Source: DAIQNV01 sp036788215 (GTDB taxonomy: Bacteria; Planctomycetota; Phycisphaerae; Phycisphaerales; UBA1924). From it: a stretch of 7,881 nt of DNA. Numbering within the stretch: position 1 is the first letter of the stretch; every line of letters begins with the position of its first letter. A model generated the notes under the pieces. That model saw only the letters and a list, made by a program, of their open reading frames with translations. It did not search any database and was not told the origin of the DNA. The position numbers and the translations under genes were made by a program. The stretch covers positions 1 through 7,881 of the forward strand of contig DAIQNV010000106.1 of assembly GCA_036788215.1 (NCBI GenBank), read 5' to 3'. Below are positions 1 through 5,869 of this stretch, piece by piece.

Positions 1-243
1 GGGGGGAAGGGGGCGAGACGCTTCGCTTGGGGAGCCCCTCATCCGGCCCTTCGGGCCACCTTCTCCCCATGGGGGAGAAGGAGGGGAAGGGGGGAGTCGG
101 AGGGTGGCGGTGTGGGTGCCGGGGGTCGTCGGGGGCTGGTCGAGGATTTGGGCGAGGAGGTCCGGGACTTCGGGGCCGGAGAGGCGGATGAGGGCTCTTT
201 TGGAGTGGCCCGGGGGGGTGGCTGGGGCGGTGATGGTGTGCAT
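1..243 (-). CDS. mnmE: tRNA modification GTPase MnmE, N-terminal fragment (runs off left edge)
   Basis: MnmE, with MnmG, modifies the wobble uridine (U34) of certain tRNAs; it is a cytoplasmic GTPase with an N-terminal tetrahydrofolate-binding domain. The 81 visible codons, read from the ATG at 243, begin MHTITAPATPPG and continue with ALIRLSGPEV. This matches the family start (DTIxAxATPPGxGxxxIxRxSG). Residues 1 to about 52 look like MnmE. From about residue 53 the frame is Pro/Gly-rich and crosses the palindromic repeat at 34-81 (reading ...PWGEGGPKGRMRG...) with no stop before the edge. The G domain and C-terminal Cys motif lie outside the window. The start follows ggt by 65 bp on the same strand, so co-transcription is possible. 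A second in-frame ATG at 273 lies in a duplicated repeat; 243 is preferred because homology starts there. No clear Shine-Dalgarno is seen at either. Proximity to yidC supports the call. Whether the gene is intact past the repeat cannot be seen. Confidence 0.82.
   Translation of the reverse strand, partial: MHTITAPATPPGHSKRALIRLSGPEVPDLLAQILDQPPTTPGTHTATLRLPPSPPSPPWGEGGPKGRMRGSPSEASRPLPP
34..81. repeat. RIME/REP-like palindromic repeat inside mnmE
   Basis: Two adjacent hairpins are visible. One is GGCCC-TTC-GGGCC at 45-57. The other has perfect 10-bp arms (59-68 and 72-81) around a 3-nt ATG loop. The layout, CCCTCATCCGG followed by the small palindrome and then CCTTCTCCCC with its mirror, closely resembles the intergenic RIME-type elements I know from rhizobia and other high-GC bacteria. 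The 48-bp core is a multiple of three and is read without a stop in the mnmE frame. An 11-bp purine string (GGGGAAGGGGG) occurs on both sides, at 3-13 and 83-93. It could be a duplication or simply low complexity. The strong hairpins could also act on transcription. Confidence 0.75.
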
Positions 244-282
244 GGCAAAGGGCCAAATCGCAAAGGGCCACATGGCCAAATC
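241..282. repeat. 15-bp imperfect tandem repeat in the ggt-mnmE gap
   Basis: The unit GCAAAGGGCCAAATC at 245-259 is followed directly by GCAAAGGGCCA (260-270) and CATGGCCAAATC (271-282). CATGGC occurs at both 241-246 and 271-276, 30 bp apart. On the minus strand each CATGG supplies an ATG in the mnmE frame, so the repeat creates two candidate start codons ten codons apart. It fills most of the 65-bp gap between the ggt stop and the mnmE start. Confidence 0.7.
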
Positions 283-308
283 TTCGATCGCGACGGCATC
301 CGGTGAAC

Positions 309-2000
309 TCAGAACCCGACGGCCTGGCCATCGGCTCGCTGGTCGCTGGCGGCGGCGTAGGTGGCTGGGGTGTTCTCTGATGGCGGGGTGAGGCGCCAGA
401 TGATCTGGCCTCGCCCATGGGAGACGGTGCGGGCTTCGGCGATGCGGAGGTCGTGGTCCATCGCCTTGAGTTGCTCGTACACCGCGTCGTCGAAGCCCGG
501 CTCGATGAGGACTTCCTTGCCCTCGTCCCAGCGGAACCTGGGCGCATCGAGGGCGGCCTGGGGGTTCTGGTTGTGGGCCTTGAGGCGGTGCAGGACCTGG
601 AGGTGGCCCTGGGGCTGCATGAAGCCCCCCATGACGCCATAGGCCATGACGGGCTGGTCGTTGCCGGTGGCGTCCTTCTCGGTGATGAAGGCGGGGATGA
701 TGGTGTGGTAGGGGCGTTTGCGTGGGCCGGGGCGGTTGGGGTGGGGTGTGTTGTCGTCAGTCTTGGCGAGGGTGAAGCAGCAGCCCCGGTTCTGGAGGGC
801 GATGCCGGTCTCGGGGATGACGACGCCGGAGCCGAATCCTGTGTAGTTGGACTGGATGAACGAGATCATGTTGCCCTGGGCGTCGGCGGCGCAGAGGTAG
901 ACGGTGCCCCCCTGGAGGGGCTTGCCGGCGGACCAGAGCTTGGCGCTGTCCGCGTCGATCTCCTTGGCGCGCCGGTCGAGGTAGGCGGGGTCGAGCAGTT
1001 GCTCGGGGGGGAAGGGCATGTGGGCGGGGTCGGCGACATAGCGGGCGGCGTCGGCGAAGGCGGCCTTGACCGATTCGATCTGGAGGTGCAGGTTCTTCGG
1101 GTCGTCGGGGCCCAGGTGCAGCCAGTCCTGCTGGCGGCGCTGCATGAGCTCCGCGGCGATGCAGGCGGTGATGCCCTGGCCCGCCGGGGGGAGTTCGTGC
1201 AGGGTCCAGCCCAAGTAATCGGCGGTGACGGTGCGGACCCACTCCGCGGTGTGCTCCGCGAGGTCGCGCCGGCGGATCAGGGCGTCCTGGGCCTGGGCGG
1301 CCCGGTCGATCTTCTCGGCGATTTCGCCGTCGTAGAAGGCGCGGCCATTGGATTCGGCGATCGCCTGGAGCGTGTCCGCGTGGTGGGGGAGCCGGACGAA
1401 CTGGCCGGTCTCGGGGGCTGCGCCGTTGAAGGTGAAGGTGTCGAACCAGCTTTGGAAGATCGGTGAGAGGGCGGGGTCGTTCTCGATGCGGCTCCTGTAG
1501 ATGCGCTCGGTGCGCTGCCAGGCGCTCGCGGTCTGGGGGCTGAGGGCGAAGCCCTCGCGGGCGTACTTGATCGCGGGTGCGAGGACGCGGGTGAGGGGGA
1601 GGGCGCCGAACTTCTCGTTGATCTCGACCCAGGCGGAGACGCAGCCCGGGGTGGTGACGCCCGCCCAGCCCGAGAAGGGGATCTGGTCGAGGCCCGCGAA
1701 GCGACGGGACGCTTCTTCCTCGGTCAGGAGCGCGGGGGAGCGGCCCGAGGCGTCGAGGGCGTGCAGGCCCCCGCCGGCCCAGAGGATGGCGAAGGCGTCG
1801 GAGCCGATGCCGTTGGAGGTGGGCTCGACGACGGTGAGCGCCGACGCGGCGGCGATGGCGGCGTCGAAGGCGTTGCCCCCGAGCCTGAGCATCTCGAGCC
1901 CGGCCTGGGCGGCGAGGGGCTGGCTGGTCGCGACCGCGTTCGAGGCGAAGACGGGCTCACGGCTGGACCGGTACGGGAGGGTGTCGGGGAAGGCGGGCAT
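309..2000 (-). CDS. ggt: Gamma-glutamyltransferase family protein (Ntn hydrolase)
   Basis: Members cleave gamma-glutamyl bonds, for example in glutathione, and transfer or hydrolyse the glutamyl group; they mature by self-cleavage before a catalytic threonine. The 563 residues are a normal full length. The N-terminal part has the large-subunit signature (residues 18-70: FASNAVATSQPLAA, LRLGGNAFDAAIAA, then VVEPTSNGIGSDAF). The likely cleavage site and nucleophile is Thr366 in GGTVYLCAADAQGN. It is followed by SFIQSNYTGFGSGV, by GVMGGFMQPQGH at about 455-466, and by the family ending AASDQRADGQAVGF. The glutamate-binding arginine of the large subunit was not identified. No signal peptide is visible, so unlike E. 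coli Ggt it is probably cytoplasmic, closer to the YwrD-type branch. The ATG at 2000 starts the frame; no Shine-Dalgarno is evident. It lies between yidC and mnmE, with tandem repeats in both flanks. The actual substrate is unknown; a cephalosporin-acylase-like or other gamma-glutamyl hydrolase role is possible. Confidence 0.92.
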   Translation of the reverse strand: MPAFPDTLPYRSSREPVFASNAVATSQPLAAQAGLEMLRLGGNAFDAAIAAASALTVVEPTSNGIGSDAFAILWAGGGLHALDASGRSPALLTEEEASRRFAGLDQIPFSGWAGVTTPGCVSAWVEINEKFGALPLTRVLAPAIKYAREGFALSPQTASAWQRTERIYRSRIENDPALSPIFQSWFDTFTFNGAAPETGQFVRLPHHADTLQAIAESNGRAFYDGEIAEKIDRAAQAQDALIRRRDLAEHTAEWVRTVTADYLGWTLHELPPAGQGITACIAAELMQRRQQDWLHLGPDDPKNLHLQIESVKAAFADAARYVADPAHMPFPPEQLLDPAYLDRRAKEIDADSAKLWSAGKPLQGGTVYLCAADAQGNMISFIQSNYTGFGSGVVIPETGIALQNRGCCFTLAKTDDNTPHPNRPGPRKRPYHTIIPAFITEKDATGNDQPVMAYGVMGGFMQPQGHLQVLHRLKAHNQNPQAALDAPRFRWDEGKEVLIEPGFDDAVYEQLKAMDHDLRIAEARTVSHGRGQIIWRLTPPSENTPATYAAASDQRADGQAVGF

Positions 2001-2020
2001 GCCCGTAGGGTACGGGAGTA

Positions 2021-2069
2021 GGGGATCGGGGATCGGGGATCGGCCATCGGGGATCGGCCATCAGCCATC
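2021..2069. repeat. Heptanucleotide tandem repeat, seven units, upstream of ggt
   Basis: Seven consecutive 7-mers run in register: GGGGATC three times (2021-2041), GGCCATC (2042-2048), GGGGATC (2049-2055), GGCCATC (2056-2062) and AGCCATC (2063-2069). Each keeps the ATC ending while the first four bases vary. It begins 20 bp upstream of the ggt start codon, so it lies in the leader or promoter region. It resembles the short tandemly repeated repetitive (STRR) heptamers described in cyanobacteria; that comparison is from memory. Confidence 0.85.
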
Positions 2070-2177
2070 GGGGGGGAAGGCAATGACGGGCCGTGAGGCG
2101 ATGTACACCGAGCCCCTGGGTCCGCTGTGGCGAGCCTTCAGAGGCGTCGTCACGGGGCGGCGTTCTGTGCATCTCCC

Positions 2178-2205
2178 TGATGGCTGATGGCCAGTGGTTG
2201 ATCCC
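2178..2205. repeat. Second heptamer array, downstream of yidC
   Basis: Two exact TGATGGC units (2178-2191) are followed by two diverged ones, CAGTGGT and TGATCCC (2192-2205). The reverse complement of TGATGGC is GCCATCA, a phase of the GGCCATC/AGCCATC units in the array at 2021-2069, so the two arrays are related and inverted relative to each other. This array ends 9 bp before the yidC stop codon. The DNA between the arrays (2070-2177) shows no convincing gene; a candidate ggt promoter could not be assigned. Confidence 0.65.
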
Positions 2206-2214
2206 CGGCGTTGG

Positions 2215-4581
2215 TCAGCGCTTTTTGTAGCGCTTGGGGAGGTCCTTCTTGGCGGGGGCGGTGTTGCGGACGACGCGCTTGCCGGGGCCGGCCTGGTTCT
2301 GCTCGCGCCGGCGCTGCTGCTCCTCCGCGGCGGCTCGGAGCCTGGCGAGGAAGCCGGGCTTGCCGGAGGCCTGGCGCTGGGCTCTTTCCTCGCGGATCTT
2401 GTCGGGGTCGAGCAGGCCCTTCTTCTCGGCCTCGTGGTAGATCCACTTGTACTCGAGGATGCCCAGGGCGGAGTTGGTGATGAAGTAAAGGGCGAGGCCC
2501 GACGGCGCGGGGTACATGAAGAGGGGGAACATGACGACAGTCATGACCCGCATCGTCTTCTGCATCTGCTCCTGCTCGGGGGACATGGTCGCGGTGGGCG
2601 GGGGTGTGAGGTACTTCTGCTGAACGTAGAAGACGATGCCCAGGATGAAGGGGAGAAGGTTGATGGACTCGATGCGCCCGTAGTAGGCGCCGATGAAGGG
2701 CGGGGTGAAGGCGAGGGGGCCCAGGGGGATGGCCTTGTCGGGGCTGGCGAGGTCGCCCAGGAACTTCCAGTCGCCCCCCGTGAGGGTCTGGAAGACGCCC
2801 CAGAAGGCCGGTTCGTGCCTCAGTTCAGCGGCGAAGTAGAGGGTGGCCCAGAGGGCGATCCAGACGGGGCTCTGGAGGAACATGGGCAGGCAGCCCAGGG
2901 CGCCGGCGGGGTTGAGGCCCTCTTCCTTCCAGAGCTTGGCCATCTCGCCCTGGAGCTTCTGCTGCTTGCGCTTCTTCTCGTCGGGCGGGTCGGTGTCCAG
3001 GGGCTTGTAGCGCTCCTGGAGCTTCTTCATCTTGGGCTGGGCGGCCTGCATCTGCGCGCCGAAGCGCCGCATGCGGACCTGGCTGAACTTCGTGATCGGG
3101 TGCAGCACGGTCCGCACGACCACCACGAGGAGGATGATCGCGAGGGCCCAGTCGAGCGTCAGCGTGTGGAAGAAGCGGAGGACGGCGAGCAGGACATGCG
3201 TGAGCCAGCCGAAGGTGCAGAGCTCGCCACAGAAGCCTCCGTAGTTGTAGACGACGAGGCCCTCGAGGTTGACCGCCTGGGCGACGGGGTTGGCGGCGAT
3301 GATCGACTTGAGGAGGGGCCCGGCGTAGACCGCGAGGTCGGCGTGGAAGGCCTGGGTCGGGGCGATGGTCTCGGGGGCGCTCGTGATCCGGGTGACGACG
3401 ACGGTGTCTTCCGGGCGTGCGAAGGGGTTCAGGACGAGGCGGTCGAGGGTGGCGTCGCCCTCGAGCAGGCGGTCCTCGGCTCGGGTGGAGGCGGGGTCGA
3501 AGAGGGTGTGGACCGCGACCGCGAAGTAGCGGTTGGTGAAGGCGGCCCAGACGAGGCGGTGGCCCTTCTGGCGGGCGTCGGCGGTGGGCCAGAGGGGGCG
3601 TTCGATGGGGTAGGCGCCCGCTTCGGAGCGTTCGCCCAGGATCTTGACGCGGGCGGCGAGCTCGGTGTCGGGGGTGACCGCGAGGGAGCCGGCCTGGCGC
3701 TCGGGGCTCAGGAGGTAGCCGAAGCGGACGCGGCGCTTGTCGCCCCCGTACTTGCTCTCGGGCTTGGCGAGGTCGGCGGGGCCGGTCTGCACCCAGCGGA
3801 CGGTGAGGGGGGCGCCCGCGAGGTTGATGGCGCGCTGGCGGAGCTCGAGGTCGAAGGAGCCCGGGGGGTAGGCGAAGATGCGCTCGAGTCGGAGCACCTC
3901 GGCGCCGGTGGCGTCCTCGATGATCGCCTCGAAGCGGCCCGGATCGGCGGGGTCCTGTCGCCAGATGCCCGGGGAGGCGAGGTCGACGTAGGTGTCGCCC
4001 ACGAAGATCCCGAGGGAGGCAAACGGGACCGCGTAGCGGCGCCGGCCATTGTCGAGGACGACGAAGCGCTCGGACTGGAGCTCGACGTGCTCCCGGCTCT
4101 CGATCGTGTTGTAGTAGCGGTTGAGCTTGAGGCTCTTGATGCCCGCGCCGCGGGGGCTGAACTCGATGGTGCCGGCGAAGTCGCTGGCCTCGTCGAGCGT
4201 GCCCAGGGGGGCGAGCGGGGCGTCGGCCTCGGCGAGGCGGCGGGCGACGAGCCCCTCGGGGACGATCGACGGGGTGGTGGGCTGGGCGCCGCCGGGGCCC
4301 GGCTCGGGCGGGGCGTCGGCGACGGGCAGCTGCGACAACTCGGTGCTGGGGGCGGGCGGTGACGCGGGGTCGGCGGGCGGCGCCGGCTGGGCGCTGGGCG
4401 ACGCATCGCCCGGCTGGGCGGGCTCGACGGGCCCGGTTTCGGCGGGCGTTTCGGCGGTTTGTTGCTGGGTGCCGGTCTGGCGGGCGCTGTTGACGCCGAC
4501 CGCGATGGCGAAGCCGATCGCGCCGAGGAGCATCAGGCCTGGGACGGCGATCCGGAGCAGTGTGTTGGGCTTGCGGGGCAT
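2215..4581 (-). CDS. yidC: Membrane protein insertase YidC (Oxa1 family)
   Basis: YidC inserts proteins into the inner membrane, alone or with SecYEG. The 788 residues are long compared with 548 in E. coli. Order of parts: an N-terminal membrane anchor (about 8-30); an Ala/Pro/Gln-rich linker (about 35-110); a beta-rich periplasmic domain (about 130-425); then the conserved insertase core. In the core, a re-entrant/TM segment around 456-475 leads to LTLDWALAIILLVVVVRTVLHPIT, where Arg490 matches the conserved groove arginine (R366 in E. coli). Next come a charged coiled cytoplasmic hairpin (about 500-550), GLNPAGALGCLPMFLQSPVW (555-574), a hydrophobic segment at about 640-653, and a last one at about 677-710 (VMFPLFMYPAPSGLALYF). 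The tail ends in a Lys/Arg-rich stretch (KKDLPKRYKKR), as in ribosome-binding YidC tails. A CxxxC pair (Cys451, Cys455) precedes the core. The ATG at 4581 has no upstream in-frame start nearby and no clear Shine-Dalgarno. It starts 75 bp after the metallophosphoesterase stop, likely in one transcript. Confidence 0.97.
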   Translation of the reverse strand: MPRKPNTLLRIAVPGLMLLGAIGFAIAVGVNSARQTGTQQQTAETPAETGPVEPAQPGDASPSAQPAPPADPASPPAPSTELSQLPVADAPPEPGPGGAQPTTPSIVPEGLVARRLAEADAPLAPLGTLDEASDFAGTIEFSPRGAGIKSLKLNRYYNTIESREHVELQSERFVVLDNGRRRYAVPFASLGIFVGDTYVDLASPGIWRQDPADPGRFEAIIEDATGAEVLRLERIFAYPPGSFDLELRQRAINLAGAPLTVRWVQTGPADLAKPESKYGGDKRRVRFGYLLSPERQAGSLAVTPDTELAARVKILGERSEAGAYPIERPLWPTADARQKGHRLVWAAFTNRYFAVAVHTLFDPASTRAEDRLLEGDATLDRLVLNPFARPEDTVVVTRITSAPETIAPTQAFHADLAVYAGPLLKSIIAANPVAQAVNLEGLVVYNYGGFCGELCTFGWLTHVLLAVLRFFHTLTLDWALAIILLVVVVRTVLHPITKFSQVRMRRFGAQMQAAQPKMKKLQERYKPLDTDPPDEKKRKQQKLQGEMAKLWKEEGLNPAGALGCLPMFLQSPVWIALWATLYFAAELRHEPAFWGVFQTLTGGDWKFLGDLASPDKAIPLGPLAFTPPFIGAYYGRIESINLLPFILGIVFYVQQKYLTPPPTATMSPEQEQMQKTMRVMTVVMFPLFMYPAPSGLALYFITNSALGILEYKWIYHEAEKKGLLDPDKIREERAQRQASGKPGFLARLRAAAEEQQRRREQNQAGPGKRVVRNTAPAKKDLPKRYKKR

Positions 4582-4656
4582 GGGTGTGTGAGCGTAGGCG
4601 GGGGTGGTGGGGACGCCGGGCGGCGCACGCTCGTGCCCGGGGGTCTTGGGGACGGT

Positions 4657-5475
4657 TCAGCGTCCGTCGAAGAGGCGGTCGCCCAGCCAGTCGTGCAGCT
4701 CCGGGATGGCCTTGATGCGGCTCGCGGTGGTCTCGATGTCGTAGGGGACACGCCGGAACTCGACGCGGTCGTTGTGGAGGACGGCGTAGGCGGCGCGGGG
4801 GTCGTGGTCGCGGGGCTGGCCCACGGAGCCGACGTTGATCACGACCTTCTCGTCGGGGCTGAAGCTGTACTTGGCGGGGTCGCCCAGTTCGGTGGGCGGG
4901 AAGAAGTCGAGGTCCTCGGTGAAGACGCCCGGGACGTGGGTGTGCCCGACCATGGCGATGCGCTCGACGCGGTCGAAGATGGCCTGCATCTTGTCGGGGG
5001 CGTCCTTGGCGTCGTCGGGGAAGATGTACTCGTTGATCGGGCGCCGGGGCGAGGCGTGGACGCAGAGGACCCCCGGGAGATCCCCGTTGGTGGCGGGGGC
5101 GTCCCCGGATGCGCCCTCGGGGTCGGGCATGTGCTCGATGACGCGGACGCGGAGGCGGCCCAGGAAGTCGTAGCGTCGGGCGCGGAGGGCTTCGTCGGGC
5201 TCGGAGTCGAACTGGGCCCGGGTCCAGAAGGCGGCGGACTCGGCGGCGGGGTTGAAGTTGGTGGGCTCGTAGAGGACGCCGAAGTCATGGTTGCCCATGA
5301 GGGCCCAGGCGCATTTGTCGCGGACGAGGTCGACGCACTCGAGCGGATCGGGCCCGTACCCGATGATGTCGCCCAGGCAGATGATGCGGTTCACCCCGAC
5401 GGAGGCGATGTCCTCGAGGACGGCCTTGAGGGCGACCGCGTTCCCGTGGATGTCGCTGATAACGGCTGTGGGCAC
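4657..5475 (-). CDS. Metallophosphoesterase (YfcE/MJ0936-like phosphodiesterase)
   Basis: A 272-residue calcineurin-like phosphoesterase with every metal-binding motif in order: SDIHGN (Asp8, His10), GDIIGYGPDP (Asp36), GNHD (Asn62, His63), His140 in LCVHASP, and GHTH (His178, His180). Such enzymes hydrolyse phosphomonoesters or phosphodiesters at a two-metal site; the GDxxGYGPxP form belongs to the YfcE/MJ0936-like group. The natural substrate cannot be told. An Ala/Gly/Pro-rich segment at about 117-136 looks like an insert between the metal motifs. The start is set at a GTG (5475) because homology begins at once (PTAVISDIHGN) and a GAGG site lies 7 bp upstream. The frame stays open upstream to an ATG at 5871, but the extra 132 codons are Arg/Pro/Ala-rich and would overlap the clpP1 start. 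No signal peptide is seen, so it is cytoplasmic. It is the first gene of the leftward group, followed by yidC. Confidence 0.93.
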   Translation of the reverse strand: MPTAVISDIHGNAVALKAVLEDIASVGVNRIICLGDIIGYGPDPLECVDLVRDKCAWALMGNHDFGVLYEPTNFNPAAESAAFWTRAQFDSEPDEALRARRYDFLGRLRVRVIEHMPDPEGASGDAPATNGDLPGVLCVHASPRRPINEYIFPDDAKDAPDKMQAIFDRVERIAMVGHTHVPGVFTEDLDFFPPTELGDPAKYSFSPDEKVVINVGSVGQPRDHDPRAAYAVLHNDRVEFRRVPYDIETTASRIKAIPELHDWLGDRLFDGR

Positions 5476-5482
5476 GCTCGGG

Positions 5483-5486
5483 CCTC
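5483..5486 (-). promoter_or_regulatory. Ribosome binding site deciding the GTG start of the metallophosphoesterase
   Basis: On the minus strand CCGAGG is followed by seven bases and then the GTG at 5475-5473. This is normal Shine-Dalgarno spacing and supports the internal GTG over the far-upstream ATG at 5871. Confidence 0.65.
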
Positions 5487-5558
5487 GGAGGTTGCGCCGT
5501 GGCGCGGGTGGTCTGTGCGGGGGGCGGGCGGGTGCGCCGCGGTCCTCACCGGGTCGGC

Positions 5559-5587
5559 ATGCTAGGGAGAATGCAGCCCTGCGGCAA
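5559..5587 (-). promoter_or_regulatory. Candidate sigma-70-type promoter for metallophosphoesterase-yidC
   Basis: On the minus strand TTGCCG (5587-5582) and TAGCAT (5564-5559) are separated by exactly 17 bp. Each hexamer matches four of six bases of the TTGACA/TATAAT consensus. Initiation would leave a leader of roughly 75-80 nt before the GTG at 5475. The match is moderate and could arise by chance, but the position and spacing fit. Confidence 0.42.
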
Positions 5588-5692
5588 CGCGTGCTGCGGC
5601 GAGAGGTTGCGCGGGGTGGGCCCGGGTGGGCGGGGATCGCGGGGGCTGCGTGTGTCCCGGGCGGGGTGGCGAGGGGTGGGGACGGCGCGCGT

Positions 5693-5736
5693 GTGAGCGC
5701 ATCCTTTCCCCCGTGTGGGGGGCTGATCGTGCTCAC
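5693..5736. promoter_or_regulatory. Nested inverted repeat in the divergent region
   Basis: GTGAGC at 5693-5698 pairs with GCTCAC at 5731-5736. The stem can extend inward by one G-T and one C-G pair. Inside lies a second palindrome, CCCCC-GTGT-GGGGG (5708-5721). It sits about 50 bp upstream of the TATCAT box before clpP1 and upstream of the leftward promoter candidate. It could be an operator or a structured RNA element. It does not match the CIRCE heat-shock operator. Confidence 0.35.
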
Positions 5737-5783
5737 GACGCGGGGGTGAGTCGCCGATGACGGGCGTTGACCGGGCGATGGGG

Positions 5784-5789
5784 TATCAT
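5784..5789 (+). promoter_or_regulatory. Weak -10 box candidate for the clpP1 operon
   Basis: TATCAT sits in the otherwise GC-rich GGGGTATCATCGCC context, about 80 bp before the clpP1 start, and matches four of six bases of TATAAT. No -35 hexamer lies at 16-18 bp; TTGACC at 5767-5772 is only 11 bp away, too close. It is listed because it is the only AT-rich hexamer in the leader. Confidence 0.3.
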
Positions 5790-5858
5790 CGCCGGTCCGG
5801 CCGCGCGTGACGGCCCGCCTTCTTTCCGACGAGACGCCGGCCCTGATGCCGGTGAGAT

Positions 5859-5863
5859 GAGGA
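5859..5863 (+). promoter_or_regulatory. Ribosome binding site of clpP1
   Basis: GAGGA followed by six bases and the ATG at 5870 is a good Shine-Dalgarno with normal spacing. It fixes the clpP1 start. Confidence 0.75.
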
Positions 5864-5869
5864 ACACGC

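Larger units (their letters stand above)
5476..5869. other. Divergent intergenic region between the metallophosphoesterase and clpP1
   Basis: This 394-bp stretch separates the leftward and rightward gene groups. No convincing gene is seen in any frame; open frames here are Arg/Pro/Gly-rich composition effects. It holds a minus-strand promoter candidate (5559-5587), a nested inverted repeat (5693-5736), a TATCAT box (5784-5789), and the clpP1 ribosome binding site. It is the most likely place for control of both groups. Confidence 0.75.

Noticed and set aside
1..308. Left edge as non-coding low-complexity DNA
   Set aside because: The minus-strand translation from 243 begins with a clear MnmE N-terminus, so most of it is coding at least up to the repeat.
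104..391. Open frames on the plus strand and the 86-codon minus-strand frame (39-299) near the left edge
   Set aside because: They overlap the mnmE start region in other frames. Only the minus-strand frame from 243 reads a recognisable protein.
417..1466. 349-codon open frame on the plus strand, antisense to ggt
   Set aside because: Low-complexity Gly/Val/Glu-rich shadow of a gene with clear gamma-glutamyltransferase motifs.
2021..2205. Heptamer arrays as a CRISPR
   Set aside because: Units are directly adjacent 7-mers without spacers, and no cas gene is near.
2194..4362. 722-codon open frame on the plus strand, antisense to yidC
   Set aside because: Its translation is dominated by Gly, Glu, Val, Ala and Asp with no domain. 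This is what high-GC third positions of the real gene produce on the opposite strand. YidC on the minus strand is unmistakable.
4625..4636. GCACG-CT-CGTGC palindrome between the metallophosphoesterase and yidC as a terminator
   Set aside because: The loop is two bases and no T-run follows on the minus strand. Both genes probably share a transcript.
4459..5565. 368-codon open frame on the plus strand, antisense to yidC and the metallophosphoesterase
   Set aside because: Same composition effect, spanning two real genes and their gap with no recognisable domain.
5767..5789. TTGACC with TATCAT as a full promoter for clpP1
   Set aside because: The spacer is only 11 bp, too short for a sigma-70 promoter; only the -10-like box was kept, at low confidence.
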